64,000 nt of DNA from Hysterangium stoloniferum. Lineage: Eukaryota > Basidiomycota > Agaricomycetes > Hysterangiales > Hysterangiaceae. This document shows, in pieces, positions 45,699 to 55,444 of the stretch; the first letter of the stretch is position 1; each line of letters begins with the position of its first letter. The DNA is taken from positions 50,679-114,678 of the forward strand of contig WHVD01000217.1 of assembly GCA_015178975.1 (NCBI GenBank), given 5' to 3'. A model generated the notes under the pieces. That model was given only the letters and a program-made list of their open reading frames with translations, did no database searches and was not told the origin of the DNA. Position numbers and translations under genes: made by a program.

Positions 45699-47938
45699 TG
45701 TTGGAATTGGTGATGAAACCACCCTTTTCCTAGGGGCAGTTCACCCATTTCCTCACTTTTTCATAGCAGGATGCTAATTATGGACCATGTTTTCTGAGGT
45801 TAATGCATGCTAGAACCAGTGTACACTTAACTAGCATCCTGCCTATCATGTCAGAAGGTGATTCACTAACTGACACATTGATTGACAAACAAGTACTATT
45901 ATTACACACCTATTACTCACTTGTAGATTGTGTATTACAATAAGCCAACTCATACTATTTTCAATATTCTGCATGTTAAAAAATACTCTGACCCATCACA
46001 CAAATACTCCCACATGTCACATTAATACTTCTGCACACATCACAATCACAAAATGCTTCCGTACTGGCAGAAAAGGTCCCATGGCATCAAAAAAACTCCT
46101 ACACTTGCCGAAATGGTTCTGGATATGCTTCTAGTGTGTAAAGATATGTAAAATTTGATAATATTTTTGAGAACTTGAGAGAGACTTTATATACTGTAAG
46201 ACTGGTATCTGCTGCAGGTGCAGACAGACACTAGAATGAGTGATGGGGAAATAAACCACTACTGTATTAAAATCCACATGTACATAATATATACTATTGG
46301 AGAACAATAGGATGTAAGCACAATAGGATGTGGACTACAATAGGATGTGGACTACAATGGAGTGGGTAACAATGGAGACTCAATATTACCAAATCACAGT
46401 GTAGGAGTCTCACTCCTTACAATACATTACAGCACTTTGCATTACATAAGGCATGCACTAGATTTGTGCAGAAATATTACTGAAAGTTGCAAACCTCATA
46501 GCTTGCTCAGTAGTTGACCAATTGTCTTGTAACTTCATATACATATTTTACTACTATATATCTAGTATATTATGATGTTATAACTCCAAAATTTGACCTA
46601 CAGCATGTTTCCCAAAATTGCAGTCCATTTGAGCTTGTGAACCAATTCATGAGCTAACAAATGTGTCACTCCCAATGAGCTTGTAATATGTTGTTTTATA
46701 TGTATCTAGGTAGTAAAAAATGACAGCACCAGCTGCAAACCTGTATGAGGGTAGTTGTATGCATTTACTCGGCAATCTCACTCACATTACCTCTGACTGA
46801 AAAATTAAGGCACTGTCATTTTTCACTACCTAGATACATATAAAACAACATATTACAAGCTCATTGGGAGTGACATATTTGTTGGCTCATGAATTGGTTC
46901 GCAAGCTCAAATGGACTGCAATTTTGGGAAACATGCTGTAGGTCAAATTTTGGAGTTATAACATCATAATATATTAGATATATAGTAGTAAAATATGTAT
47001 ATGAAGTTACAAGACAATTGGTCAACTATTGAGCAAGCTATGAGGTTTGCAACTTTCAGTAATATTTCCGCACAAATCTAGTGCATGCCTTATGTAATGC
47101 AAAGTGCTGTAATGTATTGTAAGGGAGTGAGACTCCCTACACTGTGATTTGGTAATATTGAGTCTCCATTGTTACCCACTCCATTGTTGACTTTTCTGGG
47201 ATTTGGGTTAGCGAGGGATCACGAGTATTAGGGCTCAGGTCGCTGCGGTTGGGAATTCACCGTGTATTTTGGATTATATAAGGTCTATTTGTATATGTTT
47301 AGTCCTTATCCGTTTACAATGAGTACTGCCACCTCACTCAGACAAACGGAAAGTTATACGGTCTAGGAACAGCACCACGAAAACTTAACATTCATTGTAG
47401 TCCACATCCTATTGTAGTCCACATCCTATTGTGCTTACATCCTATTGTTCTCCATTAGTATATATTATATAGTAGTAAAATACATATACAAACTTACAGG
47501 GCAATTGGTCAATTATTGAGCAAGCTACAAGGTTCGCAACTTTCAGCAATATTTCCATGCAAATCTAGCGTGCGCCTTATGTAATGCGAAGCACTGTAAA
47601 AACTACAAGTGGCACAATCTATGCAAGTGGTGTGATCTATGCAAGTGGCATGATTTATATGAATGGTATTAAAAATAGTATGAGTTGGCTTATTGTAATA
47701 CACAATCTACAAGTGGGTAATAGACTTGTAGTAATAGTACTTGTTTGTCAATCAATGTGTCAGTTAGTGAATCACCTTCTGACATGATAGGTAGGATGCT
47801 AGTTTAGGTGTACACTGGTTCTGGCATGCATTAACCTCAGAAAACATGGTCCACAATTAGCATCCTCCAATGAAAAAGTGAGGAAATGGGTGGTGAACTG
47901 CCCCTAGGAAAAGGGTGGTTTCATCACCAATTTCAACA
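45699..47938. repeat. Large palindrome, arms of about 1 kb, TG..CA ends
   Basis: Left arm 45699-46725 and right arm 46813-47938 are reverse complements with small gaps; the loop is 46726-46812. The ends read TGTTGGAATT and AATTTCAACA. The right arm holds a 206-bp solo LTR (47185-47390) missing from the left arm, and a stretch at 47461-47600 that repeats 46971-47115 in the same direction. No coding frame fits a protein. No target duplication is seen (TTCTG against AATGG). The structure suggests a foldback element or a head-to-head pair of one repeat. Confidence 0.85.
47185..47390 (+). mobile_element. 206-bp solo LTR in the palindrome arm
   Basis: TGTTGACTTTTC to ACTTAACA, flanked by TCCAT (47180-47184) and TTCAT (47391-47395). 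The left arm shows the uninterrupted target as its reverse complement around 46340-46360. Family unknown; orientation arbitrary. A TATA-like TTATATAAGG is at about 47274. Confidence 0.8.
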
Positions 47939-48420
47939 AATGGTATGATCTGCGAGTGGCACAATCTATGCGAATGGCACGATTTATACGAATGGTATGC
48001 TATGCGAGTGGCACGACAATAGAGCGCGTGACGTCACATGTATTGATGACAAGATCGCAGTGTAGGGTGTCTCACTCCCTTACACCTCATAATTACTCAC
48101 CGGTTAATTCACTACCTCAGTCGATTTCCCACTTCGTATCGACTGAGGTATGTTACAAATATTAGTTCTTTCGTTATCTTCACTTACCCTTACGATAGTA
48201 CTATATTTGTTATAAGGGACCCATTGATACTGGCACTTCGGGCACTTTAACTAATTAATTTTCTCTCTCTTTCTTTGAGACTGATTTGAACACATGGCCG
48301 TATGTCCTCAAATATTTTTCAAGACAGCTTGAATAGCTCGTGAAACCTTCAATGTCCATTTTCTATATAAATTCAACCCAGCAGATTTATGCTCACGTAA
48401 ATAGATAATTGGGCGGGCAA
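47939..48420. other. Short tandem repeats and a hairpin
   Basis: 47940-48018 contains about four copies of an 18-bp unit like GCGAGTGGCACAATCTAT; a matching block is at 47604-47668 inside the palindrome arm. A perfect hairpin with 12-bp arms (ACCTCAGTCGAT/ATCGACTGAGGT) is at 48114-48149. The part nearest 48420 should be the 3' UTR of the alcohol dehydrogenase. Confidence 0.55.
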
Positions 48421-49880
48421 TCAGTTATCATCGGATATTCGCAAGACGAATTTCCCCGCACGGCTGTCCTTCTGATAGTCTTCCAATAATAGTTCAATGT
48501 TTTCTAATGCGTAAACACGCGTCTTCACCTCGATGCCTAAATGGGTGAGCAATATATTGTTAGTAAAATCGAAATGCCGTTTTGAGAATAAGTTAACCAT
48601 TTGTAACGACTAGTCCAACCATCTCCTTCGTTACTTCCGGGTTTCCAAGTTTGCCGCTTTTAATGGTGAGGTCACGGATGATCAAATCATTATAATGTAC
48701 CATCTGAAAGGCTATTCAAGGCATGCACGATAGACCATATAAGAACTTACAATGGGGTTGGGTGGCCTATCACAATGCTGCCTCAGACTCATGAAGATCA
48801 TAACAAACAAAGTAGCGGCTTACAGCCCAATGGCAACCAATAATCCATGATTCTTTGTCAAGCCAAATCCAAAATCGTATGCTGCATTCGAATCTGATGC
48901 AATGATGGAAGCGTGTACGCCTTCTCCTCCAATTTCTTGCAACGCGTATTCTACACCCTTGGTCGCATCAATAGTAAAGTCCTGAGAAACACTGATTTAA
49001 TACGAAGTTTTCCGCCATCTAGATAATAGAGTAATTGACCGGTGCGTGCTTTAAGCGTCGTACAAGGTCCAACGGTGCTTGTCGTACATCCACCGCCACA
49101 ACACGGAGTCCCATGCATTTCGCAAGCTGCACACCTAAGTGACCCAGGGCCTGGATAGAATTGTCAGCGGTAGTGCCTTTTCCGTGTATGTGCGGCGTCA
49201 CTTACTCCAATACCGATTATTGCTACCGTGTTACCCTTCTCGAGGTTCGCTTTCTTTAATCCAGCATATATTGTTGACCCTAGAAAATGTGGGGCTCAAA
49301 TTAGAGTGCGCTAGTACACTCTTTACTCACCAGCACACATGAGGGGAGCGGCCATCTCGAACGAAAGACTCGCAGGAACAGGCACAACGCAATTTGCATC
49401 TGCAACCATAAACTCAGCGGCCGAGCCATCCACTGTGACTCCGGAGAGTTGAAGCCCTGCACAAGACGAAAAATCATTATTATGGCAATTGTCGCATTCT
49501 CCGCAAGGATTTTTGTACGCCATGGTTCCTACTCTGTCCCCGACCTAATCAGTGGCTAATGGTGAGCTCAGAAATGTAAGACCTTCCCCTCCTCAACTTA
49601 CCTTGATGTCGGTAACCTTGCTGCCAACAGCCACTACTATTCCCGCTCCCTCGTGAGAGGGAATCATAGGTAGCCCAGTACTAGGTTGGAGAGCCTCTCC
49701 TAACTCGTTGTTCTGAATCATGACGTCGCTGTGGCAATAACCTGCTACGATTATCTTGACCAGTATTTCATTGTCCTTTTCAATTCTTGGAACAGGAATA
49801 TCTTGAGATAGTTTATAGGGTGCTTTGTGCTCGACAATTTGAAGACCCCTCATTACTTTAGGGATGTTTGGGTTCGTCAT
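48421..49880 (-). CDS. Zinc-containing alcohol dehydrogenase (MDR family)
   Basis: NAD(P)-dependent medium-chain alcohol dehydrogenase, probably cytosolic. Eight exons (minus): 49880-49602, 49544-49331, 49279-49206, 49150-49040, 48981-48824, 48766-48751, 48703-48598, 48536-48421; joined frame 357 residues, the usual family length. Catalytic zinc ligands: C49 (GYCHSD), H76-E77 and C163 (LMCAG). Structural zinc: C107, C110, C113, C121 (CGECDNC..C). Nucleotide fold: GIGALGHLGVQ followed by VVAVD, whose Asp suggests NAD. The usual GHE is SHE here. Exon 6 is only 16 nt. The fourth intron needs a GTCAAT donor, the weakest of the set, but it restores the frame. No disabling change is seen. The first in-frame ATG is taken as start. 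Substrate unknown; short-chain or secondary-metabolite alcohols are possible. Confidence 0.92.
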
Positions 49881-50194
49881 GACGGTTGGCAGTTCAAACT
49901 GTCTTTCCTAGTCATACGTGCATATATAGTGAAACAAGTTATCTATAAATACGGGCCATAGCTTAGCAATATCTCTCACGAATGTGAGAATACATTTCTC
50001 ATGAGTGTGAGGGTACATTTCTCAAGTGTCGGTGAGAGCACACGAACCTTGTCTATATATAGCCAACAGCTCCACAAACAATGTCATGTCGGACTAATCC
50101 GATGACCCGTGTAGAGGTAGCCAACTCGCAAAGAATCGTCATTGTTTACAATAAGAAAGAAAAGGAAAGAAAAATTGTTCACCGGACTTAGACA
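49881..50194. other. Promoter region of the alcohol dehydrogenase
   Basis: A direct repeat around 49977-50025 (TCTCACGAATGTGAGAATACATTTCTC and TCATGAGTGTGAGGGTACATTTCTC, each about 25 bp, written here as two sites) lies roughly 100-150 nt upstream of the start codon and could be regulatory. ATATATAG occurs near 49923 and 50055. No other gene. Confidence 0.4.
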
Positions 50195-50635
50195 TGCGGC
50201 TGAGTTAATGTCCTTGAAGAGATGTTGAGTTTCCTGATATCCTCATCAATGCCAATCAGAGAGACCCGGAGCAAACACCCTTGAGCCATTCAACTTCTTT
50301 CCCAACAGTGGGTAGAACATCATGGTTGATGAATGGCGAGTGGCGCATCGGTGCGAGAAGATACGGAGAGAAATAACATCCAGGCTCGACAGTCTATGCA
50401 TTACTAAAAATTTTCGTTTTTGGTGTGATGGCGAACTATACTCACAACGACCATTGCAGCCTCCAATGGTAGGGTAGCCTCAATCTAAGATAGTCGTAGA
50501 ACTTAGAATTAGTCTGTTTGGCGATCTCGCTTTGGAAAGGTCTGCCTTCCGCTCCAATAAGCTTACTCACACTGGGGACATCATGAACGTCTAGACCAAT
50601 AGAATGACCAACACCGTGACGACCAGGCCCATATT
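50195..50635 (-). pseudogene. M24 metallopeptidase (prolidase/Xaa-Pro aminopeptidase) C-terminal half
   Basis: The minus strand begins abruptly with PGRHGVGHSIGLDVHDVPS, the metal-binding HG.GH..G motif of M24 peptidases. It continues FYDYLRLRLP and, after a frameshift, LEAAMVV. An intron (50452-50404, GTGAGT..CATAG) leads to TVEPGCYFSPYLLAP, the next conserved motif. The frameshift is a 5-bp tandem duplication (CTACC CTACC, minus sense). The end is degraded: the GGVRIED motif is lost and stops follow. The 5' half is cut at about 50636 by gypsy gag sequence. A pseudogene. Confidence 0.85.
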
Positions 50636-51180
50636 CACTGGGCTCTCTCCTACATGAACACTGGCTATGCTGCTTCTTTTGTGCAACAGGTGGTTCATGC
50701 CCAGACTTTGGGAGCCCCTCCACTTGACTCTTGGGCAGAGTTTAAACAGGAGTTTAGACTGCACTTCTGTCCTCAGGAACAAGGAGATGGTTGCCCTCAC
50801 CAAACTGGAGAGAAGAATCTATTTCCAAGGTTGTCACTGTTGATGATTACACTGATCAGTTTGAAGAATTGATTGCTGAGGCAAAGTATATGGAATGTCA
50901 GGCAATCATGATGAAGTTCAGAAGAGGACTAGATAAGTATCTCCGGGCCTGCATTGCAGAGCTGGTGTTAGGACTGGAAAACCCACTGGGTCCTGGACCC
51001 CATCCTATAAGCACTTCACTCTCTTTTACAGTATGACTCACCAACCAGGCTCTGCCAAGATATTCTGGAGTCTTAGATGCTTGAAGATCTTTGTCCCAAT
51101 CTGCCCCTGAACCATTTGACATCCGGTTTATTATGCTTCCTGTGTTTGTTCCCATTCCATCTTGACCCTTGTCCCTAGTA
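50636..51180 (+). pseudogene. Ty3/gypsy gag fragment
   Basis: Plus strand: ALSYMNTGYAASFVQQVV, then PPLDSWAEFKQEFRLHFCP, a degraded segment, VDDYTDQFEELIAEAKY and MMKFRRGLDKYLRACI. This is the retrotransposon gag fold with the expected W..F...F and L..GL spacing. There is at least one frameshift near 50795. No zinc knuckle or pol follows; an LTR of family A in reverse starts at 51280. Confidence 0.8.
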
Positions 51181-51279
51181 TGGTATGCCTGGTCTTTTCC
51201 TCTTCACCCTTTTTGTCTTTTGTCTTGTCAGATTTGTAGTATAATAATCTCTAGCTCTATATAGTCTAGTCAAACATGT

Positions 51280-51545
51280 TGTTAGGATCCTATCATTTCA
51301 GACCCCCACAACTTGGTTTTCCCCTCAAAACCCTCCAGCACCCCACTATTGGTATCCCTGACCATGGTGTCACTGCCTGCAGCATCCCAACACCTGTCCC
51401 TTTGTAGATTACCTTTGGACCATCCCGTCCCATCTCTGTTCTGATACTCTCCCATCACCCATTTGATGTTGTATGTTTATTTGCCACCTCTCTTGTCACA
51501 TTTAGTCTTTGTTTGGTCCTTGTCCCTTTCCCCACTTAGGCCACC
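51280..51545 (-). mobile_element. LTR family A, 3' part (reverse)
   Basis: Plus-strand start TGTTAGGATCC is the reverse complement of the family A 3' end. The match continues through GACCCCCACAACTTG and GTCTTTGTTTGGTCC to about 51545, where it stops. Confidence 0.7.
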
Positions 51546-51644
51546 TAAGAAATTTCTGAATCATGTAGTATTTCAAATAGCTTAAAAAGAAAAGAATATA
51601 CCAATTCAATCTCTATTCTTGTTCATATTATTGCAGATTATGAC

Positions 51645-52335
51645 ATGACCTCGGCCATAACCCACAAGACATATTTCTGTGAGAATTTCCTTCACCAATG
51701 TCCACTTTCTTTTATGCCTACTCGCTACTCCATTCACTGGTCCATCCGTATCATGCAATTTGCATTGCATATCAATATTGAAGGGATATGGTTGTCCCGG
51801 TTAAGGTGTGGATTTATGTGTTTAACAAGATTCTGTCACGTTATGTAGAAAAATATCTCAACAAAACGAATAATATTTATTTTGTGCATACATATTTCTT
51901 GCGATAAGAGGATTCGAAATGGAATCTGAACCTATTTTTGAAGTAGATTTCAAACTTGGTTTTACCCATGGCGAGTGCTCACAAGATATTTAACAAGACC
52001 ATGTGTTACTCACTGAACAGCAAGCTTCAGGCTCCCATAGAGGAAAAAGGGACCCATCCCAAGAATGAGGTGAACCGCCATTCAAGGTATAAGGGGATGA
52101 ACCAAAAGTGTCGATAATATTCCTCTGCTACACATCATGAAACAGGTCATGAATATCGACCATTACAGATGCTACATATATCTTTTTCACCATATTGCAC
52201 CCCCTATCAAATATGATTGAACTCACTACAACCCGTGATTTCATTGAATAGTTACTGTGGAGATTATGATATCAACTCATTACAAACAATCGATAGCTCA
52301 TGGGGTTGACCGAGTTCAAGGAGACGTGAGGGTGT
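51645..52335 (+). pseudogene. Unrecognised host gene remnant, copy b
   Basis: Diverged copy of 42750-43370. Shared blocks are CTTCACCA.TGCTCACT, TATCTCAACAAAACGA, GGTGAACCGCCAT.CAAGGTAT, ATGAATATCGACCA.TACAGA and CAATCGATAGCT. The frame MTSAITHKTYFCENFLHQCP runs 67 residues and is broken relative to copy a. No domain recognised. Confidence 0.5.
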
Positions 52336-52631
52336 CTGCAAAATGTACTGTCACAAAAATAGAAAACCTCCACTCAGACCTAAGCAGGCCTGAGCAGGTC
52401 AGTTAGACGCTCAGATTTGCCAACTGACAAATCAGGCCTGATTTCGTTGAAGACTTGAACCAGGCCTAGTTGATTTACTGAATGGCTGGTCAGGCCTGAT
52501 TTTGTTGAAGCAGGTCATGTAACTAAATAAAAATAAAAAAGGGTGGAACGGTTCAACCTGACAGAACCACACAACTCCCTCTCTTATTGTTTGTTCTAGC
52601 TCTAATTAAATCTTTAATTACTAGCTCTCAG
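52336..52631. repeat. Short AGGCCT-rich repeats
   Basis: Between 52380 and 52520 the word (C)AGGCCTGA occurs repeatedly, and CAGGCCTGATTT.GTTGAAG occurs twice (about 52430 and 52488). No gene. Confidence 0.5.
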
Positions 52632-52997
52632 TGTAGCGGATGAATTAGGCGCCCAAGAGGTACACGGAGCAAATGATACTTAATTAATTTACTCAAAACA
52701 CAAATCGAACACACAACTGACAAATAGTTACTACTTACATCATCACAATGGTACAATATCACAACTAGGCTACAAGACCCCTATAACTATATCTGTCCAT
52801 AATCTATATAACTACCAACAATTTCTCCACTTAATAAGACAATATCTGCACCAGCAACTTCATTCTATTGTCACTTTTGACTGATCTACCCTGAGCTCTA
52901 TATAAATATGAGAGATAGATAGATATGTTCCATTTTCATAGTAGCATCAGGCCTGAAAGGTCTATATGGCTACTCCGATACCTAATATTTAATTACA
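52632..52997 (+). mobile_element. Possible copia 5' LTR
   Basis: 366 bp from TGTAGCGG to AATTACA, with a CTCTATATAAATATG promoter-like stretch near 52895. Copia leader sequence follows about 90 bp downstream, so it may be that element's 5' LTR. No second LTR and no target duplication are seen; boundaries are guesses. Confidence 0.35.
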
Positions 52998-53297
52998 CGG
53001 CTATCTAGGGAAGAGTGGGCAATGGTGGGGTGGGGGCATTGAAAGCATGCGGTACTGGGGGTGAGGTGGGTACCATGATATAGAGGAGCAGTAATGAATA
53101 TAATTGTTAGAAAAACGATTGAAGAAGCAAGCACTTGTATGAAAAAGGTGAGACAGAGTGTCTCGAGAAGATGCAATAAGGGTCATAAATGTTCAATCTC
53201 CTCTTGAATATACTATTATATACGCCTAGTATAGTTAGTGAATCTCATGCTCAAGTCGTTGGACCAATGGAAAGTCGTAACTGGGGAACTGGTGGAT
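52998..53297 (+). mobile_element. Ty1/copia leader and gag start
   Basis: GTAATGAATATAATTGTTAG and the following 200 bp match 38190-38400 and 55722-55895 (GTGTCTCGAGAAGATGCAAT; GCCTAGTATAGTTAGTGAA). It stops at 53297 within GGTGGATCCTG, where a host gene piece in the other orientation begins. Confidence 0.75.
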
Positions 53298-53960
53298 CCT
53301 GGGTTGTGCTCGACGGGAAAGTCATCAATATCAAGAGCAGGAGTGTGATAGGTGAGTATAGTGCAGTGTCGACCACAGGGCCTAGTCGTGATGTGACAAG
53401 ATACAGCGCCACCAATGGGAGGTTCCAATATGTCCACCATGACCACTCTCTCGGATCATGCCCGATAATAACGCCGTACATGTGTTCTCCAACAAAAACA
53501 TGGACGGTGTGCGCACCATAGTACATGCAGAATGCATAAATGGCTGCCCATCCCCATGTCAAACAACACCAGCAGCAGAAAAGGAACGTGACGCACATCC
53601 TACAAACGAGACACCCACGTCAGTGACAATGCCCAGCGAGATGTATGTGCCAGCTCTTGATGTCAAGCCATCGACCCGGTCCAGCATGTGCAGCAAGAAT
53701 GGGTTGTCGCTCTTGATGGAGTAATGCGTGCCGCACTGTGGGCATTTGAGGGCATTGTTGCTTGTTTCAGGTGTTAGAGCGGGGTGAGGTCAAGAGGAGG
53801 AGGTAAGCACACATGGATGTACCCATGATCGGGAGGGCCCGACTTGCGCTGCTGTTAGACACAACATAGAAGTCAGCATTCCATATAGTCAATGCGTGCA
53901 TTAATAAAAGAAAAGGTCTTATGGCACTGCTGCTAGTTACAGACAGAGGCTGCTCAGCCA
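53298..53960 (-). pseudogene. RING-CH (MARCH-type) E3 ligase gene piece
   Basis: Minus strand: LKCPQCGTHYSIKSDNPFLL, the last cysteine pair of a RING-CH finger, then LDRVDGLTSRAGTYISLGIV and two membrane segments around FLFCCWCCLTWGWAAIYAF and PITLLLLILMTF, with the conserved-looking GHDPREWSWWTYWNLPL between. The first part of the finger is only hinted at (GYIHV). A frameshift lies near 53770 and another near 53590. Membrane RING-CH ligases ubiquitinate membrane proteins. It is cut by copia sequence at 53297 and is a gene fragment; the name rests on pattern memory of the family. Confidence 0.6.
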
Positions 53961-54055
53961 CACGGCACAGGCGATCATGCCTGATACCAACAGAATATCC
54001 AGCATAACTTTACCTGTTAAACCACAAAAAACAGAGTCAGCATCGACCTTGACTA

Positions 54056-54274
54056 CAGTAAGCAAAAAAAGGGTTGCAATGTTCAGTAAATTTTAACTCA
54101 AATGCTTATAACTGCAGAAATAAATTAGCTAAAATTAGGAAAAAATATAAGTTAGAAAGCCCTGTTTCTGAACTTTAACATGATAAGCAAGTTTGTTCAA
54201 AAATACTCACTCATTGTTGAGATATTAAATATTTTGTACAGGAGTATCATTGCAACCCTTTTTTTGCTTTCATT
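54056..54274 (+). repeat. Left terminal inverted repeat of the Tc1 element
   Basis: 219 bp, reverse complement of 55445-55663 with few differences. The outer and inner edges carry the same A-run/GGGTTGCAAT motif in opposite orientations. Confidence 0.92.
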
Positions 54275-54358
54275 TTATAAACATAAAGCTATGCATTCTA
54301 GTACTTGGTATGACCTCCTTTAGTCTTGACTACTGCTGCAACCCTCCTAGGCATACTT

Positions 54359-55312
54359 TCAATCAAATTCTGGCACACCTCTGGCATTATTTTGTCCCAC
54401 TCTACTTGTACCCTCTCCCACAGCTCCAATATCCCTCCAGGCTCTCTCATGCTCTCCCAGCTTCTTTTTCAGATGATCCCAGAGATGTTCAATAGGATTG
54501 AGGTCAAGGGAATGTGCTGGCCAAGGAAGGACCTTATATCCATGATCTTCAAACCAAGTTGTAGCTTTCTTGGACTTGTGCTTGGGATCATTATCCTGCT
54601 GGAAGATGATAGTGGAGGGATTCTTGCCATAGAAGGCAAGGCTTTCCTGGAGTTCATCTTGCAGAATCTTGGTGTATAACTCTCCATCCATCCTCCTATC
54701 AATCTTGCATGCATACCCAACTCCCTCCCACAGCATGCAGCCCCACATTATCAGAGATCCACCCCCAAACTTTACAGTCTCCTTCACAAGCCTATCACTC
54801 AGACCCTCCCCTGCCTTCTTCCAAGCCCACCTCTTCCCATCTGACCCCAGCCTATTGATTTTGGTCTCATCAGACCATACAACAGTCTTCCAGTCCTCTA
54901 TAGTCCAATCCAAATGAGCCAGAGCAAAATCCATCCTCTCTTTCCTATGCTTCTTGGTAAGAAGGGGCTTCTTGGCCTTTACCACAGCCTCCACACCAGC
55001 TAACTTCAGGTGGTTCCGAGTTGTCTGGGATGTGAGAGACTGGGTGATAGTGTTCTGAAGGATCTGGGTGATCTGAGAGGCATTTTCAGCCTTCCCTGAG
55101 GTGATGAGATACTGAGCATAGCGACTATCAGCCTCAGAAAGCTTGGAAGGACATCCACCAGTAGGCTTCTGCAGGAAAGGATGGTGTTTTCTGCGAATTC
55201 TAGAGATGGTACTGATGTATAGACCAGTGGATGATGAGATCTGGTGGGAAGAATGACCAGAATCCAATAGGAAGAGAATGTGTTTGCATTGAGAAGTAGA
55301 AAGAGGCTGCAT
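54359..55312 (-). CDS. Tc1-type DD34E transposase, C-terminus frameshifted
   Basis: Cut-and-paste transposase. N-terminal helix-turn-helix part (LLDSGHSSHQISSSTGLYIS, then a second basic helix region GGCPSKLSEADS) and a DDE_3 catalytic domain: D148 in VVWSDETK, D240 in FQQDNDPKH, E275 in DLNPIEHLW. The spacing between the second D and E is 34 residues. The frame ends at 317 residues. One base shift near residue 297 (about 54423) would restore a family-like C-terminus with LIESMPRR and GGHTKY to a stop at about 54306, so this copy is probably inactive or weak. It starts at the first ATG inside the terminal repeats. Confidence 0.93.
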   Translation of the reverse strand: MQPLSTSQCKHILFLLDSGHSSHQISSSTGLYISTISRIRRKHHPFLQKPTGGCPSKLSEADSRYAQYLITSGKAENASQITQILQNTITQSLTSQTTRNHLKLAGVEAVVKAKKPLLTKKHRKERMDFALAHLDWTIEDWKTVVWSDETKINRLGSDGKRWAWKKAGEGLSDRLVKETVKFGGGSLIMWGCMLWEGVGYACKIDRRMDGELYTKILQDELQESLAFYGKNPSTIIFQQDNDPKHKSKKATTWFEDHGYKVLPWPAHSLDLNPIEHLWDHLKKKLGEHERAWRDIGAVGEGTSRVGQNNARGVPEFD

Positions 55313-55444
55313 GTTGGAATCAACAAGACTGTTGTGATCTGTTTGTCATGTGTTGAATGTTTTGAACATGTCACATGATCACACAATCAAATACAACCTA
55401 ACAATGGATCAGAAACACCAGTACACTTGCCCTTTCATCTACAG

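Noticed and set aside
53251..53598. 115-residue minus frame as an intact membrane protein
   Set aside because: It is part of a broken RING-CH gene, frameshifted at both ends.
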